Translations under genes and position numbers: made by a program
Notes under the pieces: model-generated
Told to the model about the DNA's origin: nothing
Database searches by the model: none
Seen by the model: only the letters and a program-made list of their open reading frames with translations
Shown here: piece after piece, positions 36,862 through 45,032 of the stretch
How the letters are laid out: the number at the start of each line of letters is the position of its first letter
How positions within the stretch are numbered: position 1 is the stretch's first letter
Assembly (NCBI GenBank): GCA_903884945.1
Contig: CAISGR010000203.1
Coordinates: 1-50,664 of the forward strand
Reading direction: 5' to 3'
Source of the DNA: an uncultured bacterium
GTDB taxonomy: Bacteria; Pseudomonadota; Alphaproteobacteria; Sphingomonadales; Sphingomonadaceae
DNA length: 50,664 nucleotides

Positions 36862-37100
36862 AGAATGTGGGACTCCCTCGGGAGCCCCGACAACGGCGAG
36901 GGAAACGCCTATGATCGTGTCAAACGACTGAATGACCGCGGCGGGCTAGTTCCCACCGCATTCCACCAATTTCGAACGACGAAGGCGAGGCACTCTGCGT
37001 GCCGCGCAGCGGTCGTTCTCGTCTCAAGGTCAAGCGGACCGCGGAAGCTTCGATGTTTCCGCGAAGGGTGTCGTTCGGCCAGTATCAAAGGGAATTCCAC
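36862..37100 (+). other. Structured 5' leader of the RND operon with two mini-ORFs
   Basis: This 239-nt untranslated stretch between promoter and first gene contains two adjoining short frames: MIVSND-stop (36911-36931, preceded by GAGGG) and MTAAG-stop (36932-36949). A nested stem-loop follows: GAACGAC (36974-36980) pairs with GTCGTTC (37012-37018), enclosing GGCAC-5-GTGCC (36989-37003). Then comes a 7-bp stem, CGCGGAA (37040-37046) with TTCCGCG (37057-37063). Such an arrangement could be a leader-peptide attenuator or another cis-acting RNA. That function is inference. Confidence 0.45.
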
Positions 37101-37511
37101 ATGGCCTATCTCGACATCGACAACATGTTCGCCGCGCCCGTCCGCAGCCGCGCCGCGACCACCGCCACCAACGATGAAACCAAGAGCTTCTCGGCGATCG
37201 AGTGGAGCGTGATTGCCGTTTCGCGCCGCGACAGCGTCTCCAGCCTGTCCCAGCCGAGCCGGATGTCGCGCGCACTGGGCGGCCTGTTCGGCTTCGGCGC
37301 GACCTCGCGCCTGGCCGATCCGAAGCTCGAAGCGCTGCGGCGGCTCGCCGTCCATGCCTGGCGGCGCGGCTACGCATTGCCCCAGGCGGAGATCGACCAG
37401 TTCGTCGAGGCCGGCTTCACCCTTTCCCAGGCCGAGACCCTGGTGGCGAGCGTCACCGGCGATCGTGTCGGCCTTGTTCAAATTCACGCTACTCCGAGGA
37501 TCGCCGCATGA
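37101..37511 (+). CDS. 136-residue protein at head of RND operon, unknown
   Basis: A soluble, unrecognised protein (MAYLDIDNMFAAPVRSRAAT). The first half is Ser/Thr/Ala rich and probably flexible. The second half looks helical (LADPKLEALRRLAVHAWRRGYALPQAEIDQFVEAGFTLSQAE, in pieces) with a compact helical-hairpin feel. There is no signal peptide or membrane helix. AAAGGGA lies 10 bp before the ATG, and its TGA overlaps the ATG of the adaptor gene (ATGA), so it is co-translated with the pump. It may assist regulation or assembly of the efflux system; nothing in the sequence proves a role. Confidence 0.7.
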   Translation: MAYLDIDNMFAAPVRSRAATTATNDETKSFSAIEWSVIAVSRRDSVSSLSQPSRMSRALGGLFGFGATSRLADPKLEALRRLAVHAWRRGYALPQAEIDQFVEAGFTLSQAETLVASVTGDRVGLVQIHATPRIAA

Positions 37512-38779
37512 ACATGATCACGCCCATCGAAAGCCCCGACACTACCGCGAGCCCGATCCGCAGTGGCTTCGGCCGCCTGCCCCGGTCGCGTCGTGCCGCG
37601 ATCGTCCTCATTCCCCTTGCGCTTGTCGCAGCGGCGGGCACCAAGCTCGCCGACCAGTCCCCGGCCGGTGCCGCCGCTCCCCCTCCCCCGGCGGTAACGG
37701 TCGCGGCACCCCTGGTGCGCGACGTCAGCGAATGGGATGATTATGTCGGCCGCTTCGCCCCGAGCCGCTCGGTCGAGATTCGGCCGCGCGTCGCCGGCGA
37801 GGTGACCGCCATTCACTTTCGCGACGGCGAGATCGTGCAGAAGGGGCAATTGCTCTTCTCGATCGACCCGCGCCCCTTCACCGCTGCCCTTGCCGAGGCG
37901 CGCGCCAACGCCGCCAGTGCCCGCAGCGCGCTGGCCCTTGCCCAGGCCGATCTCGGCCGCGCCACCCGGCTGATCGCCGACGAGGCCGTCTCCGCGGGCG
38001 AGGTCGATTCGCTGCGGGCCAAGGTGCAGGCCGCCCAGGCAGCGCTCGCTGCCGCCGATGCTCGGGTCCGCGCCCGGGCACTGGACGTCGAGTTCACCCA
38101 GGTCCGCGCGCCGATCGCCGGCCGCATCTCGGATCGCCGGGTCGATGCGGGCAACCAGGTGGCGGGCGGCGAAGGCACTGCCGGTACCGTCCTGACCACG
38201 ATCAACGCGCTCGACCCGATCTACTTCACCTTCGACGGTTCGGAGGCGCTGTACCTGAAGACGCAGCGCGCGCGACAGCCGGGCGCCGCGGCGGCCGCGG
38301 TCGAGATCCAGCTGCAGGATGAGACCGAACACCGCTGGAAGGGTAAGCTCGACTTCACCGACAATGGCCTCGACCAGCGTTCCGGCACGATCCGCGGCCG
38401 CGCCGTACTGCCCAACCCGGGCTATTTCCTGACGCCCGGCATGTTCGGCAACATGCGCCTTGCGAGCGGCGGCAAGGCGACGGCCTTGCTGGTTCCCGAC
38501 ACCGCGATCCAGACCGACCAGGCGCGGAAAGTGGTGCTGACCGTCGATGCACAGAACCAGGTCACCGCGAAGCCGGTCGAACTCGGGCCCGTGGTCGATG
38601 GCCTGCGCATCGTCCGCTCCGGCCTGACCCCGAAGGACAAGGTGATCATCACGGGCACCCAGATGGCGATGCCCGGCGGCAAGGTGACGCCGAGCCTCGG
38701 CCGCATCACCGCCAATGCGCAGGCCGCGGGGCCGGCGGTGGCGCTGCCGGTCGCGGGCGAGGCGACGATCGCGAACTAG
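37508..38779 (+). CDS. RND efflux periplasmic adaptor (AcrA/MexE-like)
   Basis: A 423-residue membrane-fusion protein linking the inner-membrane pump to the outer-membrane channel. After an N-terminal membrane anchor (about residues 31-46) come a barrel-sandwich half (VEIRPRVAGEVTAIHFRDGEIVQKGQ, in two adjoining motifs), an alpha-hairpin (about 115-185), the return lipoyl half (FTQVRAPIAGRISDRRV) and beta-barrel and membrane-proximal domains (GMFGNMRL, VPDTAIQTDQ). There is no lipobox Cys, so it is held by a helix rather than lipid. ATGA overlap with the preceding gene. Confidence 0.93.
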   Translation: MNMITPIESPDTTASPIRSGFGRLPRSRRAAIVLIPLALVAAAGTKLADQSPAGAAAPPPPAVTVAAPLVRDVSEWDDYVGRFAPSRSVEIRPRVAGEVTAIHFRDGEIVQKGQLLFSIDPRPFTAALAEARANAASARSALALAQADLGRATRLIADEAVSAGEVDSLRAKVQAAQAALAAADARVRARALDVEFTQVRAPIAGRISDRRVDAGNQVAGGEGTAGTVLTTINALDPIYFTFDGSEALYLKTQRARQPGAAAAAVEIQLQDETEHRWKGKLDFTDNGLDQRSGTIRGRAVLPNPGYFLTPGMFGNMRLASGGKATALLVPDTAIQTDQARKVVLTVDAQNQVTAKPVELGPVVDGLRIVRSGLTPKDKVIITGTQMAMPGGKVTPSLGRITANAQAAGPAVALPVAGEATIAN

Positions 38780-38800
38780 GCGCGATACCCTCATGACCGT

Positions 38801-38853
38801 GTCGCCCTCGCCCTTCCCGCTCGGCGCAGCCGGGTGGGAAGGGCGAGGGCGAC
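38801..38853 (+). terminator. Very strong hairpin between adaptor and pump genes
   Basis: A perfect 18-bp stem pairs 38801-38818 (GTCGCCCTCGCCCTTCCC) with 38836-38853 around a 17-nt loop that itself has a CGGC/GCCG stem. It lies 21 bp after the adaptor stop in a 167-bp gap. There is no T-run, and the pump gene it precedes belongs to the same operon. It may act as a partial terminator or as a 3'-end stabiliser that makes adaptor mRNA more abundant than pump mRNA. A smaller hairpin follows at 38897-38910. Confidence 0.6.
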
Positions 38854-38946
38854 CGACGCTTCGACCCCTAGGCACCTGGTCGGGCGACTAGCGCACGACC
38901 TGTCGAGGTCCGCACAAGCAACCCTCTCTTTTCGAGGACGAAATCC

Positions 38947-41900
38947 ATGCGCCTATCGCGCTTCTTCATCACGCGGCCGATCTTCGCCGCGGTGATCGCG
39001 GTCGTCATCACCCTGGTGGGTGCGATCGCCTATATGAGCCTGCCGGTGTCGCAATATCCCGACATCGTACCCCCGACCGTGACGGTCTCCGCCAATTACC
39101 CGGGCGCTTCGGCCGAAACCGTCGCCGAGACGGTGGCAGCGCCGATCGAGCAGGAGATCAACGGCGTCGACAACATGCTCTACCAGTCGTCGCAATCGAC
39201 CGGGGACGGCAAGCTCGTCATCACCGTCACCTTCAAGCAGGGCACCAACCTCGATGCGGCGCAGGTGCTGGTGCAAAACCGCGTCGCCGTTGCCGTGCCG
39301 CGCCTCCCCGAAGAGGTGCAGCGCCTGGGCGTGGTCACGCGCAAGACCTCGCCCGACTTCCTGATGGTGGTCAACCTGGTCTCGCCCGACAATTCGCTCG
39401 ATCGGGGCTATATCTCCAACTACGCGCTGACCCAGGTGCGCGACCGGCTGAGCCGGATCGACGGCGTGGGCGACGTGCAATTGTTCGGCTCGCGTGACTT
39501 TGCGATGCGGGTCTGGATCGATCCGGGCCGTGCCGCCGCGCTCGACCTGACTGCGGGCGAGATCGTCGCCGCGCTGCGCGCCCAGAACGTCCAGGTCGCC
39601 GCCGGCACGCTCGGCCAGCCGCCTTATTCGACCGGCAATGCCTTCCAGCTCAATGTCGAGACGCAGGGCCGGCTGACCGATCCCAAGCAGTTCGCCGATG
39701 TCGTGATCCGGACCGACCCCGATGGCCGCCAGGTCAAGGTGTCGGACGTCGCCCGGGTCGAGCTCGGCGCGCAGGACTATGGCTCCAACACTTATCTCAG
39801 CGGCAAGCCGACCGTGATCGTCGCGGTATTCCAGCGCCCCGGCTCGAACGCGCTCGCTGCGGCCAACGCTGTCTCGGCCGAGATGAAGAGCATGTCCGCG
39901 CGCTTCCCCAAGGGCCTCGACTACAAGGTCATCTACAACCCGACCGAGTTCATCGCCCAGTCGATCGATGCGGTGAAGCACACGCTGTTCGAGGCGATCA
40001 TCCTCGTCGTGCTCGTGATCCTCGTCTTCCTGCAGAAATGGCGGGCGGCGATCATCCCGGTCGTGGCGATCCCGGTGTCGCTGATCGGCACCTTCGCCGT
40101 CCTCGCCGCCTTCGGCTATTCGCTCAACAACCTGTCGCTGTTCGGGCTGGTGCTGGCGATCGGCGTGGTCGTCGACGACGCGATCGTTGTGGTCGAGAAT
40201 GTCGAGCGCAACCTGGAACGGGGCCTGTCTCCGCTCCAGGCGGCGCGCACCTCGATGGACGAGGTGTCGGGCGCACTGGTCGCGATCGTGTTGGTGCTCT
40301 GCGCGGTATTCGTGCCGACGGTGTTCCTGACCGGCCTGTCGGGCGCCTTCTACCGCCAGTTCGCGGTGACCATCTCCACGGCGACGATCATCTCGCTGGT
40401 CCTCTCGCTGACGCTGTCGCCCGCGCTTGCCGCGCTGCTGCTGCGCCCGCACGAGGACCCGTCCGAGGGTGGCCGGCTGAAGCAGGCCGTCCGCCGGGCG
40501 GGCGATGCGTTCAACCGCGGCTTCGACCGGATGAGCGTCGGCTATGCCGCCCTCACGCTGCGGCTGGTCAAGGCGCCGAAGAAGATGATGTTCGTCTATG
40601 CCGGCCTGATCGCGCTGACCGGCGGCGTGTTCTGGATCACCCCGACCGGCTTCGTGCCGGCGCAGGACCAGGGTTATTTCCTGACCGTGATCCAGCTGCC
40701 GCCCGGCTCCTCGATCGAACGGACCGACGCGGTGATGCGCAAGGTCGCCGCGCGCATCCTGCCGATCAAGGGCATCAAGGGCTCGGTAATGCTCGCCGGC
40801 TTTGACGGCCCCTCCCAGACGCTCGCCCCCAACGCCGCCGCGGCCTATTTCCCGCTGAAGAGTTTCGAGGAGCGCGAGAAGCTCGGCGTGACCTTTGCCG
40901 GGATCATGGCCGAGGCCCGCAAGGCGACCGGCGACATCAACGAGGCGCGGCTGATGATCGTACCGCCGCCGCTGATCCAGGGCATCGGCTCCGCCGGCGG
41001 CTATCGCATGATGGTGCAGGATCCGCAGGCGCGCGGCTATGCCGAGCTCGGCAAGGTCTCGTACGATCTGATCGGCAAGGCCAACCAGACCAAGGGCCTG
41101 GCGCAGATCTACACCTTCTTCGACACCGCCACGCCGCGCATCTTCACGGATGTCGACCGGACCAAGGCGAACATGCTCGGCGTTCCGCCGGAGCGGGTGT
41201 TCGAGGCGCTGCAGGTCTATCTCGGCTCGGCCTTCGTCAACGACTTCAACCTGCTCGGGCGGACCTATCATGTCACTGCCCAGGCCGATGCGCCGTTCCG
41301 CAACACGACCGCTGACATCGCCAACCTGAAGACCCGCTCCAACTCGGGCCAGATGGTGCCGATCGGCTCCGTCGCGACCTTCCAGGACAAGACCGGGCCG
41401 TACCGCGTGGTCCGCTACAACCTCGCCCCTGCGGTCGAGGTCGATGGCGACACCGCGCCGGGATTCTCCTCGGGCCAGTCGCTGGTGACGATGGAGAAGC
41501 TCGCCGACGCGACCCTGCCGGCCGGCTATACCCATGAATGGACCGGCATCGCCTATCAGCAGAAGCTGGCGGGCAGCACGGCGGGTGTCGTCTTCCTGAT
41601 GGCGGTGGTGTTCGTCTTCCTCGTGCTGGCGGCGCAATATGAGAGCATCACCCTGCCGCTGGCGATCGTCCTGATCGTACCGATGTGCCTGCTCGCGGCG
41701 ATGACCGGCGTGAACCTGCGGGGACTGGACAACAATGTCCTGACCCAGATCGGCCTGGTCGTGCTGATCGCGCTGGCGGCGAAGAACGCGATCCTCGTGG
41801 TCGAGTTCGCCAAGCAGGCCGAGGAGCAGGACGGGCTCTCGCCGGTCGAGGCGGCGGTGCGCGCCGCGCAGACCCGGTTGCGGCCGATCCTGATGACCAG

Positions 41901-42132
41901 CTTCGCCTTCATCCTCGGCACGGTGCCGCTGGTGCTGGCGACCGGCGCCGGCTCCGAGCTGCGCCAGGCGCTCGGCACCGCGGTGTTCTTCGGGATGATC
42001 GGGGTCACCGGCTTCGGCCTGCTCTTCACGCCGACCTTCTATGTCGTCTGCCGGGCGCTGGCGGGATGGCTCTCGAGCCTTCGCCGTCACCGCCCGGCAG
42101 CCCCCGATGCCAGCCTTCAGCCCGCCGAATAA
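38947..42132 (+). CDS. RND multidrug efflux pump (MexF/AcrB family)
   Basis: A 1061-residue proton-driven inner-membrane exporter. Typical HAE-1 features: MRLSRFFITRPIFAAVIAV start, YPDIVPPTVTVSANYPGASAET, the proton-relay acidic pair in GVVVDDAIVVVENVER (helix 4), FVPAQDQGYFLTVIQLPPG, and LAAKNAILVVEFAKQ in helix 10. There are two large periplasmic loops and 12 membrane helices, full length. Sequence flavour is nearest to MexF-type pumps, which export chloramphenicol, quinolones and similar compounds; the actual range is unknown. It is preceded by the strong hairpin and followed after 13 bp by its outer membrane factor. Confidence 0.95.
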   Translation: MRLSRFFITRPIFAAVIAVVITLVGAIAYMSLPVSQYPDIVPPTVTVSANYPGASAETVAETVAAPIEQEINGVDNMLYQSSQSTGDGKLVITVTFKQGTNLDAAQVLVQNRVAVAVPRLPEEVQRLGVVTRKTSPDFLMVVNLVSPDNSLDRGYISNYALTQVRDRLSRIDGVGDVQLFGSRDFAMRVWIDPGRAAALDLTAGEIVAALRAQNVQVAAGTLGQPPYSTGNAFQLNVETQGRLTDPKQFADVVIRTDPDGRQVKVSDVARVELGAQDYGSNTYLSGKPTVIVAVFQRPGSNALAAANAVSAEMKSMSARFPKGLDYKVIYNPTEFIAQSIDAVKHTLFEAIILVVLVILVFLQKWRAAIIPVVAIPVSLIGTFAVLAAFGYSLNNLSLFGLVLAIGVVVDDAIVVVENVERNLERGLSPLQAARTSMDEVSGALVAIVLVLCAVFVPTVFLTGLSGAFYRQFAVTISTATIISLVLSLTLSPALAALLLRPHEDPSEGGRLKQAVRRAGDAFNRGFDRMSVGYAALTLRLVKAPKKMMFVYAGLIALTGGVFWITPTGFVPAQDQGYFLTVIQLPPGSSIERTDAVMRKVAARILPIKGIKGSVMLAGFDGPSQTLAPNAAAAYFPLKSFEEREKLGVTFAGIMAEARKATGDINEARLMIVPPPLIQGIGSAGGYRMMVQDPQARGYAELGKVSYDLIGKANQTKGLAQIYTFFDTATPRIFTDVDRTKANMLGVPPERVFEALQVYLGSAFVNDFNLLGRTYHVTAQADAPFRNTTADIANLKTRSNSGQMVPIGSVATFQDKTGPYRVVRYNLAPAVEVDGDTAPGFSSGQSLVTMEKLADATLPAGYTHEWTGIAYQQKLAGSTAGVVFLMAVVFVFLVLAAQYESITLPLAIVLIVPMCLLAAMTGVNLRGLDNNVLTQIGLVVLIALAAKNAILVVEFAKQAEEQDGLSPVEAAVRAAQTRLRPILMTSFAFILGTVPLVLATGAGSELRQALGTAVFFGMIGVTGFGLLFTPTFYVVCRALAGWLSSLRRHRPAAPDASLQPAE

Positions 42133-42145
42133 GGAGCGGCTTTCC

Positions 42146-43567
42146 ATGAAACATACCCTTCTTGCCTCGCTTTCCGCGCTGGCCCTCAGCGCCTGCGCCG
42201 CCGGCCCCGACTTCGTCGCGCCGGCTGCGCCGACCAGGGCGGCCGGTCCGTTCCTCGGCGCCGTCAACCCGGCCGTCTCCACCGCCACAGCGGACGATCA
42301 TTGGTGGCGGCTTTACAATGACCCAGTGCTCGACGGGCTCGTGGCGCAGGCGCTGGCGGCCAACACGGATATCCGCGTCGCGGTGGCGCGGCTCGACAAG
42401 GCCCGAGCCTCGCTTCGCGGCATACGCTCGGACCGGCTGCCGCAGACCAGCCTCGGCGCGACCGGCGGCTATGGCCGCACGCCTGACAGCCAGCGCCTGC
42501 CGGGCACCGCGGCCGAGGGCGAATCCTATGATGTCGGCCTGAGCGTCTCCTACGAGGTCGATCTTGCCGGACGCGTCCGGCGCAACATCGAAGCGGCACG
42601 CGGCGATGTGCGCGCGGCCGATGCCGATGCCGATGCGGTCCGCGTCGCCGTCGTCGCGGCAACCACGCGTGCCTATGTCGATGCGGCCTCCTCGGCCGAG
42701 CGCCTCGATGTCGCGAAGCGCATCGTCGACCTGCTCGACAAGTCAGCGACGCTGACGGGCAAGCGCGTCGAGGCGGGCCGCGCGGCCAAGCTCGACCTGG
42801 TCCGCATCACCACCCTGCGGGACCAGCGCGCCGCCCTCGTCCCGACGATCGAGGCCGAGCGCCAGGCGGCCCTGTTCCGCCTCGCGACGCTGACCGGCCG
42901 CACGCCGCAGGACCTGCCACCGGTCGCGGCGGCCCGCACCACGACGCCGCGTCTCGACCAGCCGATCCCGGTCGGCGACGGCGCAGCATTGCTTGCCCGC
43001 CGCCCCGACGTGCGTGCCGCCGAGCAGCGCCTCGCGGCCGCAACCGCCCGGATCGGCGTGGCGACCGCCGAACTCTATCCGCGCATCACGCTCGGCGGGT
43101 CGGTCGGGTCGAGCAGCACGAGCATCAGCGACCTGTTCGGCGGCGGTGCGCTGCGGTTCCTGCTCGGCCCGCTGATCAGCTGGTCCTTTCCGAACCAGGA
43201 GGCAGCGCGCGCGCGGATCGCCGGCAGCCAGGCGGATAGCCGTGCAGCGCTCGCGCAGTTCGACGGGACGGTTCTGGGGGCGCTCCAGGAAACCGAAACC
43301 GCGCTGGCCGCCTATCAGGGCGAATTGCAGCGCCGCGCCGCGCTGCGATCCGCCCGCGATGGCGCGGAGGCGGCGGCCCGCATCACCCGCGCCCGCCAGC
43401 GTGAAGGGCAGATCGACTTCCTCGAGGTGCTCGATGCGGAGCGGACCTTTGCCGATGCCGATGCGGACCTCGCATCGTCCGACGCGCGAATCGCGGGCGC
43501 ACAGATCGATCTGTTCCGCTCGCTCGGCGGCGGATGGCAGCAGGCTCCGGTGCTTGCCGCGCGATGA
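42146..43567 (+). CDS. Outer membrane efflux lipoprotein (NodT/OprM family)
   Basis: A 473-residue TolC-like channel that completes the RND tripartite pump. A lipoprotein signal with lipobox LSAC (C17) is followed by the NodT-type start (DDHWWRLYNDPVLDGLVAQAL) and two OEP repeats rich in coiled helices. ARRPDVRAAEQRLAAATARIGVATAELYPRI and QIDFLEVLDAERT (quoted as separate motifs) are family hallmarks. AAGGAG lies 8 bp before the ATG. Two tracts of alternating Ala-Asp occur (ADADADAV and ADADADLA). A terminator hairpin follows. Confidence 0.93.
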   Translation: MKHTLLASLSALALSACAAGPDFVAPAAPTRAAGPFLGAVNPAVSTATADDHWWRLYNDPVLDGLVAQALAANTDIRVAVARLDKARASLRGIRSDRLPQTSLGATGGYGRTPDSQRLPGTAAEGESYDVGLSVSYEVDLAGRVRRNIEAARGDVRAADADADAVRVAVVAATTRAYVDAASSAERLDVAKRIVDLLDKSATLTGKRVEAGRAAKLDLVRITTLRDQRAALVPTIEAERQAALFRLATLTGRTPQDLPPVAAARTTTPRLDQPIPVGDGAALLARRPDVRAAEQRLAAATARIGVATAELYPRITLGGSVGSSSTSISDLFGGGALRFLLGPLISWSFPNQEAARARIAGSQADSRAALAQFDGTVLGALQETETALAAYQGELQRRAALRSARDGAEAAARITRARQREGQIDFLEVLDAERTFADADADLASSDARIAGAQIDLFRSLGGGWQQAPVLAAR

Positions 43568-43575
43568 TTGCCCCG

Positions 43576-43603
43576 GACCCGGCCGGCATGTTCCGGCCGG
43601 GTC
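43576..43603 (+). terminator. Terminator of the RND efflux operon
   Basis: A perfect 11-bp stem, GACCCGGCCGG (43576-43586) with CCGGCCGGGTC (43593-43603), around a 6-nt loop, 8 bp after the outer membrane factor stop. There is no long T-run. Confidence 0.65.
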
Positions 43604-43645
43604 GTTGATGAACGGGCGCGGACAGCTTCCTTCCCGGTCGCGCGC

Positions 43646-44065
43646 CTATTTGCCGAGCTGACCGCGTAGCGCGCCCTTGGGGAAGGCGGCGGTGTGCACG
43701 TTGACATAATAGTCCGATGGCGTGGCCAGGATTGCCGCGATGACGTCCGCCGCGACCGGCTTGCAGCCTTCCGAAGCGCCCGTCGCCGGAGGATCGAGCG
43801 GCACCACCACCGGCCCGGCCACGCCCGCCGCGCCCTTGTGGATATGCGCCATCGTCGCCGCATCGATCCCGCTTGCGCCAAGCTTGTAGCAAACCTCACC
43901 CTTGGTCGCGTCGATCGTGAGGCTCGCAGTGCCGGTTCCGTCCGCATCGCCGGGGCCGGGAACCTCGGCCGCTCCGGTCAGCGTCGTTGCCATCGTCACA
44001 GGGTCCGCGGCCAGCGCCGGGGAAAAGGCGGTTGCCGCCGCCAGCAGTGCCAGGATCGTCCGCAT
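43646..44065 (-). CDS. CHRD domain protein, exported
   Basis: A 139-residue secreted protein: signal peptide to about residue 19 (ATAFSPALA), then a single CHRD (chordin-like) beta domain with TGAAEVPGPGDADGTGTA, TIDATKGEVCYKL, MAHIHKGAAGVAGPVVVPL and YYVNVHTAAFPKGALRGQL. The HIH and NVHT histidines are the usual conserved positions of this fold. Two cysteines (in EVCYKL and EGCKP) could form a disulfide. CGGAGG lies before the ATG. Bacterial CHRD proteins have no settled function. Convergent with the efflux operon. Confidence 0.9.
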   Translation of the reverse strand: MRTILALLAAATAFSPALAADPVTMATTLTGAAEVPGPGDADGTGTASLTIDATKGEVCYKLGASGIDAATMAHIHKGAAGVAGPVVVPLDPPATGASEGCKPVAADVIAAILATPSDYYVNVHTAAFPKGALRGQLGK

Positions 44066-44258
44066 CGCATCCTCCGTTGGTCTATGGGGCGTCGCATCGA
44101 GCGCGATCGTCGGGCGAAGGTGACTCTCCGGCCCGGCCACGTCAACGCGACTACGGCCAACCGTGGCGCTTATCCGGCGGGGCAAGCCAGCGCTTGCGCC
44201 CGGCGAGTGGGGCCCCTAGCTCGAACGGAAATCCCCGCCAGACCGAGCCCGTTATCCG

Positions 44259-44915
44259 ATGCGCCACCCAATCCTTGCCGTCCTTGCCCTGCTGACCCTC
44301 GCCGCCGCCCCGGTGACGCCGCAACAGGCGGGCAAGCCGGTACCGGGCATGGTGCGCGTCCGGATCGTGACGTCCGACGGCCCGATCATCCTCGCTCTCG
44401 ACGCGCGGCACGCGCCCAAGACGACCGCGAACTTCCTCGCCTATGTCGATGACGGGCGGCTCGACGGCACGACCTTCTATCGCGCCGCGCGCAGCAAGAA
44501 CGCGCCGACCTATGGCTTCATCCAGGGCGGGATCGGGACCGACGCCAGGCGGATGCTGGATGCGGTGCCGCTCGAGCCGACCAGCCAGACCGGAATCCGC
44601 CACCTCGATACGACGGTCTCGATGGCGCATGGAAGCAATCCGGACTCAGCGACGGGCAATTTCGCGATCATGCTCGGCGCGCATCCCAGCATGGACGCAG
44701 GCCCCAACTATCCCGGCTATGCGGCGTTCGGCCATGTCGTGTCGGGCATGGAGACCGTTCGGCGCATCCTGGCCAAGCCGATCGGCGGTGGCTCCGGCCC
44801 GATGAAGGGCCAGATGATCCTGAACCCGGTCCGCCTGATCCGCGCGGAGCGGCTTGACGGGGTCGCGAAGCCGACCGGCAAGGTAAAGCCCTGGCTTCTC
44901 GGCGTAAAATACTAG
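44259..44915 (+). CDS. Cyclophilin-type peptidyl-prolyl isomerase, exported
   Basis: A 218-residue periplasmic proline isomerase. A signal peptide to about residue 22 is followed by a cyclophilin core: VRIVTSDGPIILALDARHAPKTTANFLAYV (two adjoining motifs), GTTFYRA, FIQGG, MAHGSNPDSATGNFAIML and FGHVVSGMETVRRI. The Arg of the classical FHR catalytic motif is present in the FYRA form, and GNFAIM replaces SQFFI, as in PpiA-like bacterial enzymes with lower cyclosporin affinity. No clear ribosome site precedes the ATG. It stands alone between the CHRD gene and the second efflux operon. Confidence 0.9.
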   Translation: MRHPILAVLALLTLAAAPVTPQQAGKPVPGMVRVRIVTSDGPIILALDARHAPKTTANFLAYVDDGRLDGTTFYRAARSKNAPTYGFIQGGIGTDARRMLDAVPLEPTSQTGIRHLDTTVSMAHGSNPDSATGNFAIMLGAHPSMDAGPNYPGYAAFGHVVSGMETVRRILAKPIGGGSGPMKGQMILNPVRLIRAERLDGVAKPTGKVKPWLLGVKY

Positions 44916-45032
44916 GGGCAGCCCTTCCTGCCGGTTGCCCGGGTGCGGCGAGATGAATTCTCCCGGCGCGGGCGCCGTGACGGCACCGCCTTTGCTCTGA
45001 TCCTTCTCGCCATTCGTGCGTATAGCGTAACG

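Noticed and set aside
38953..42288. A 1111-codon frame antisense to the RND pump
   Set aside because: Mirror of the pump gene, rich in Arg/His/Asp without any fold-like pattern.
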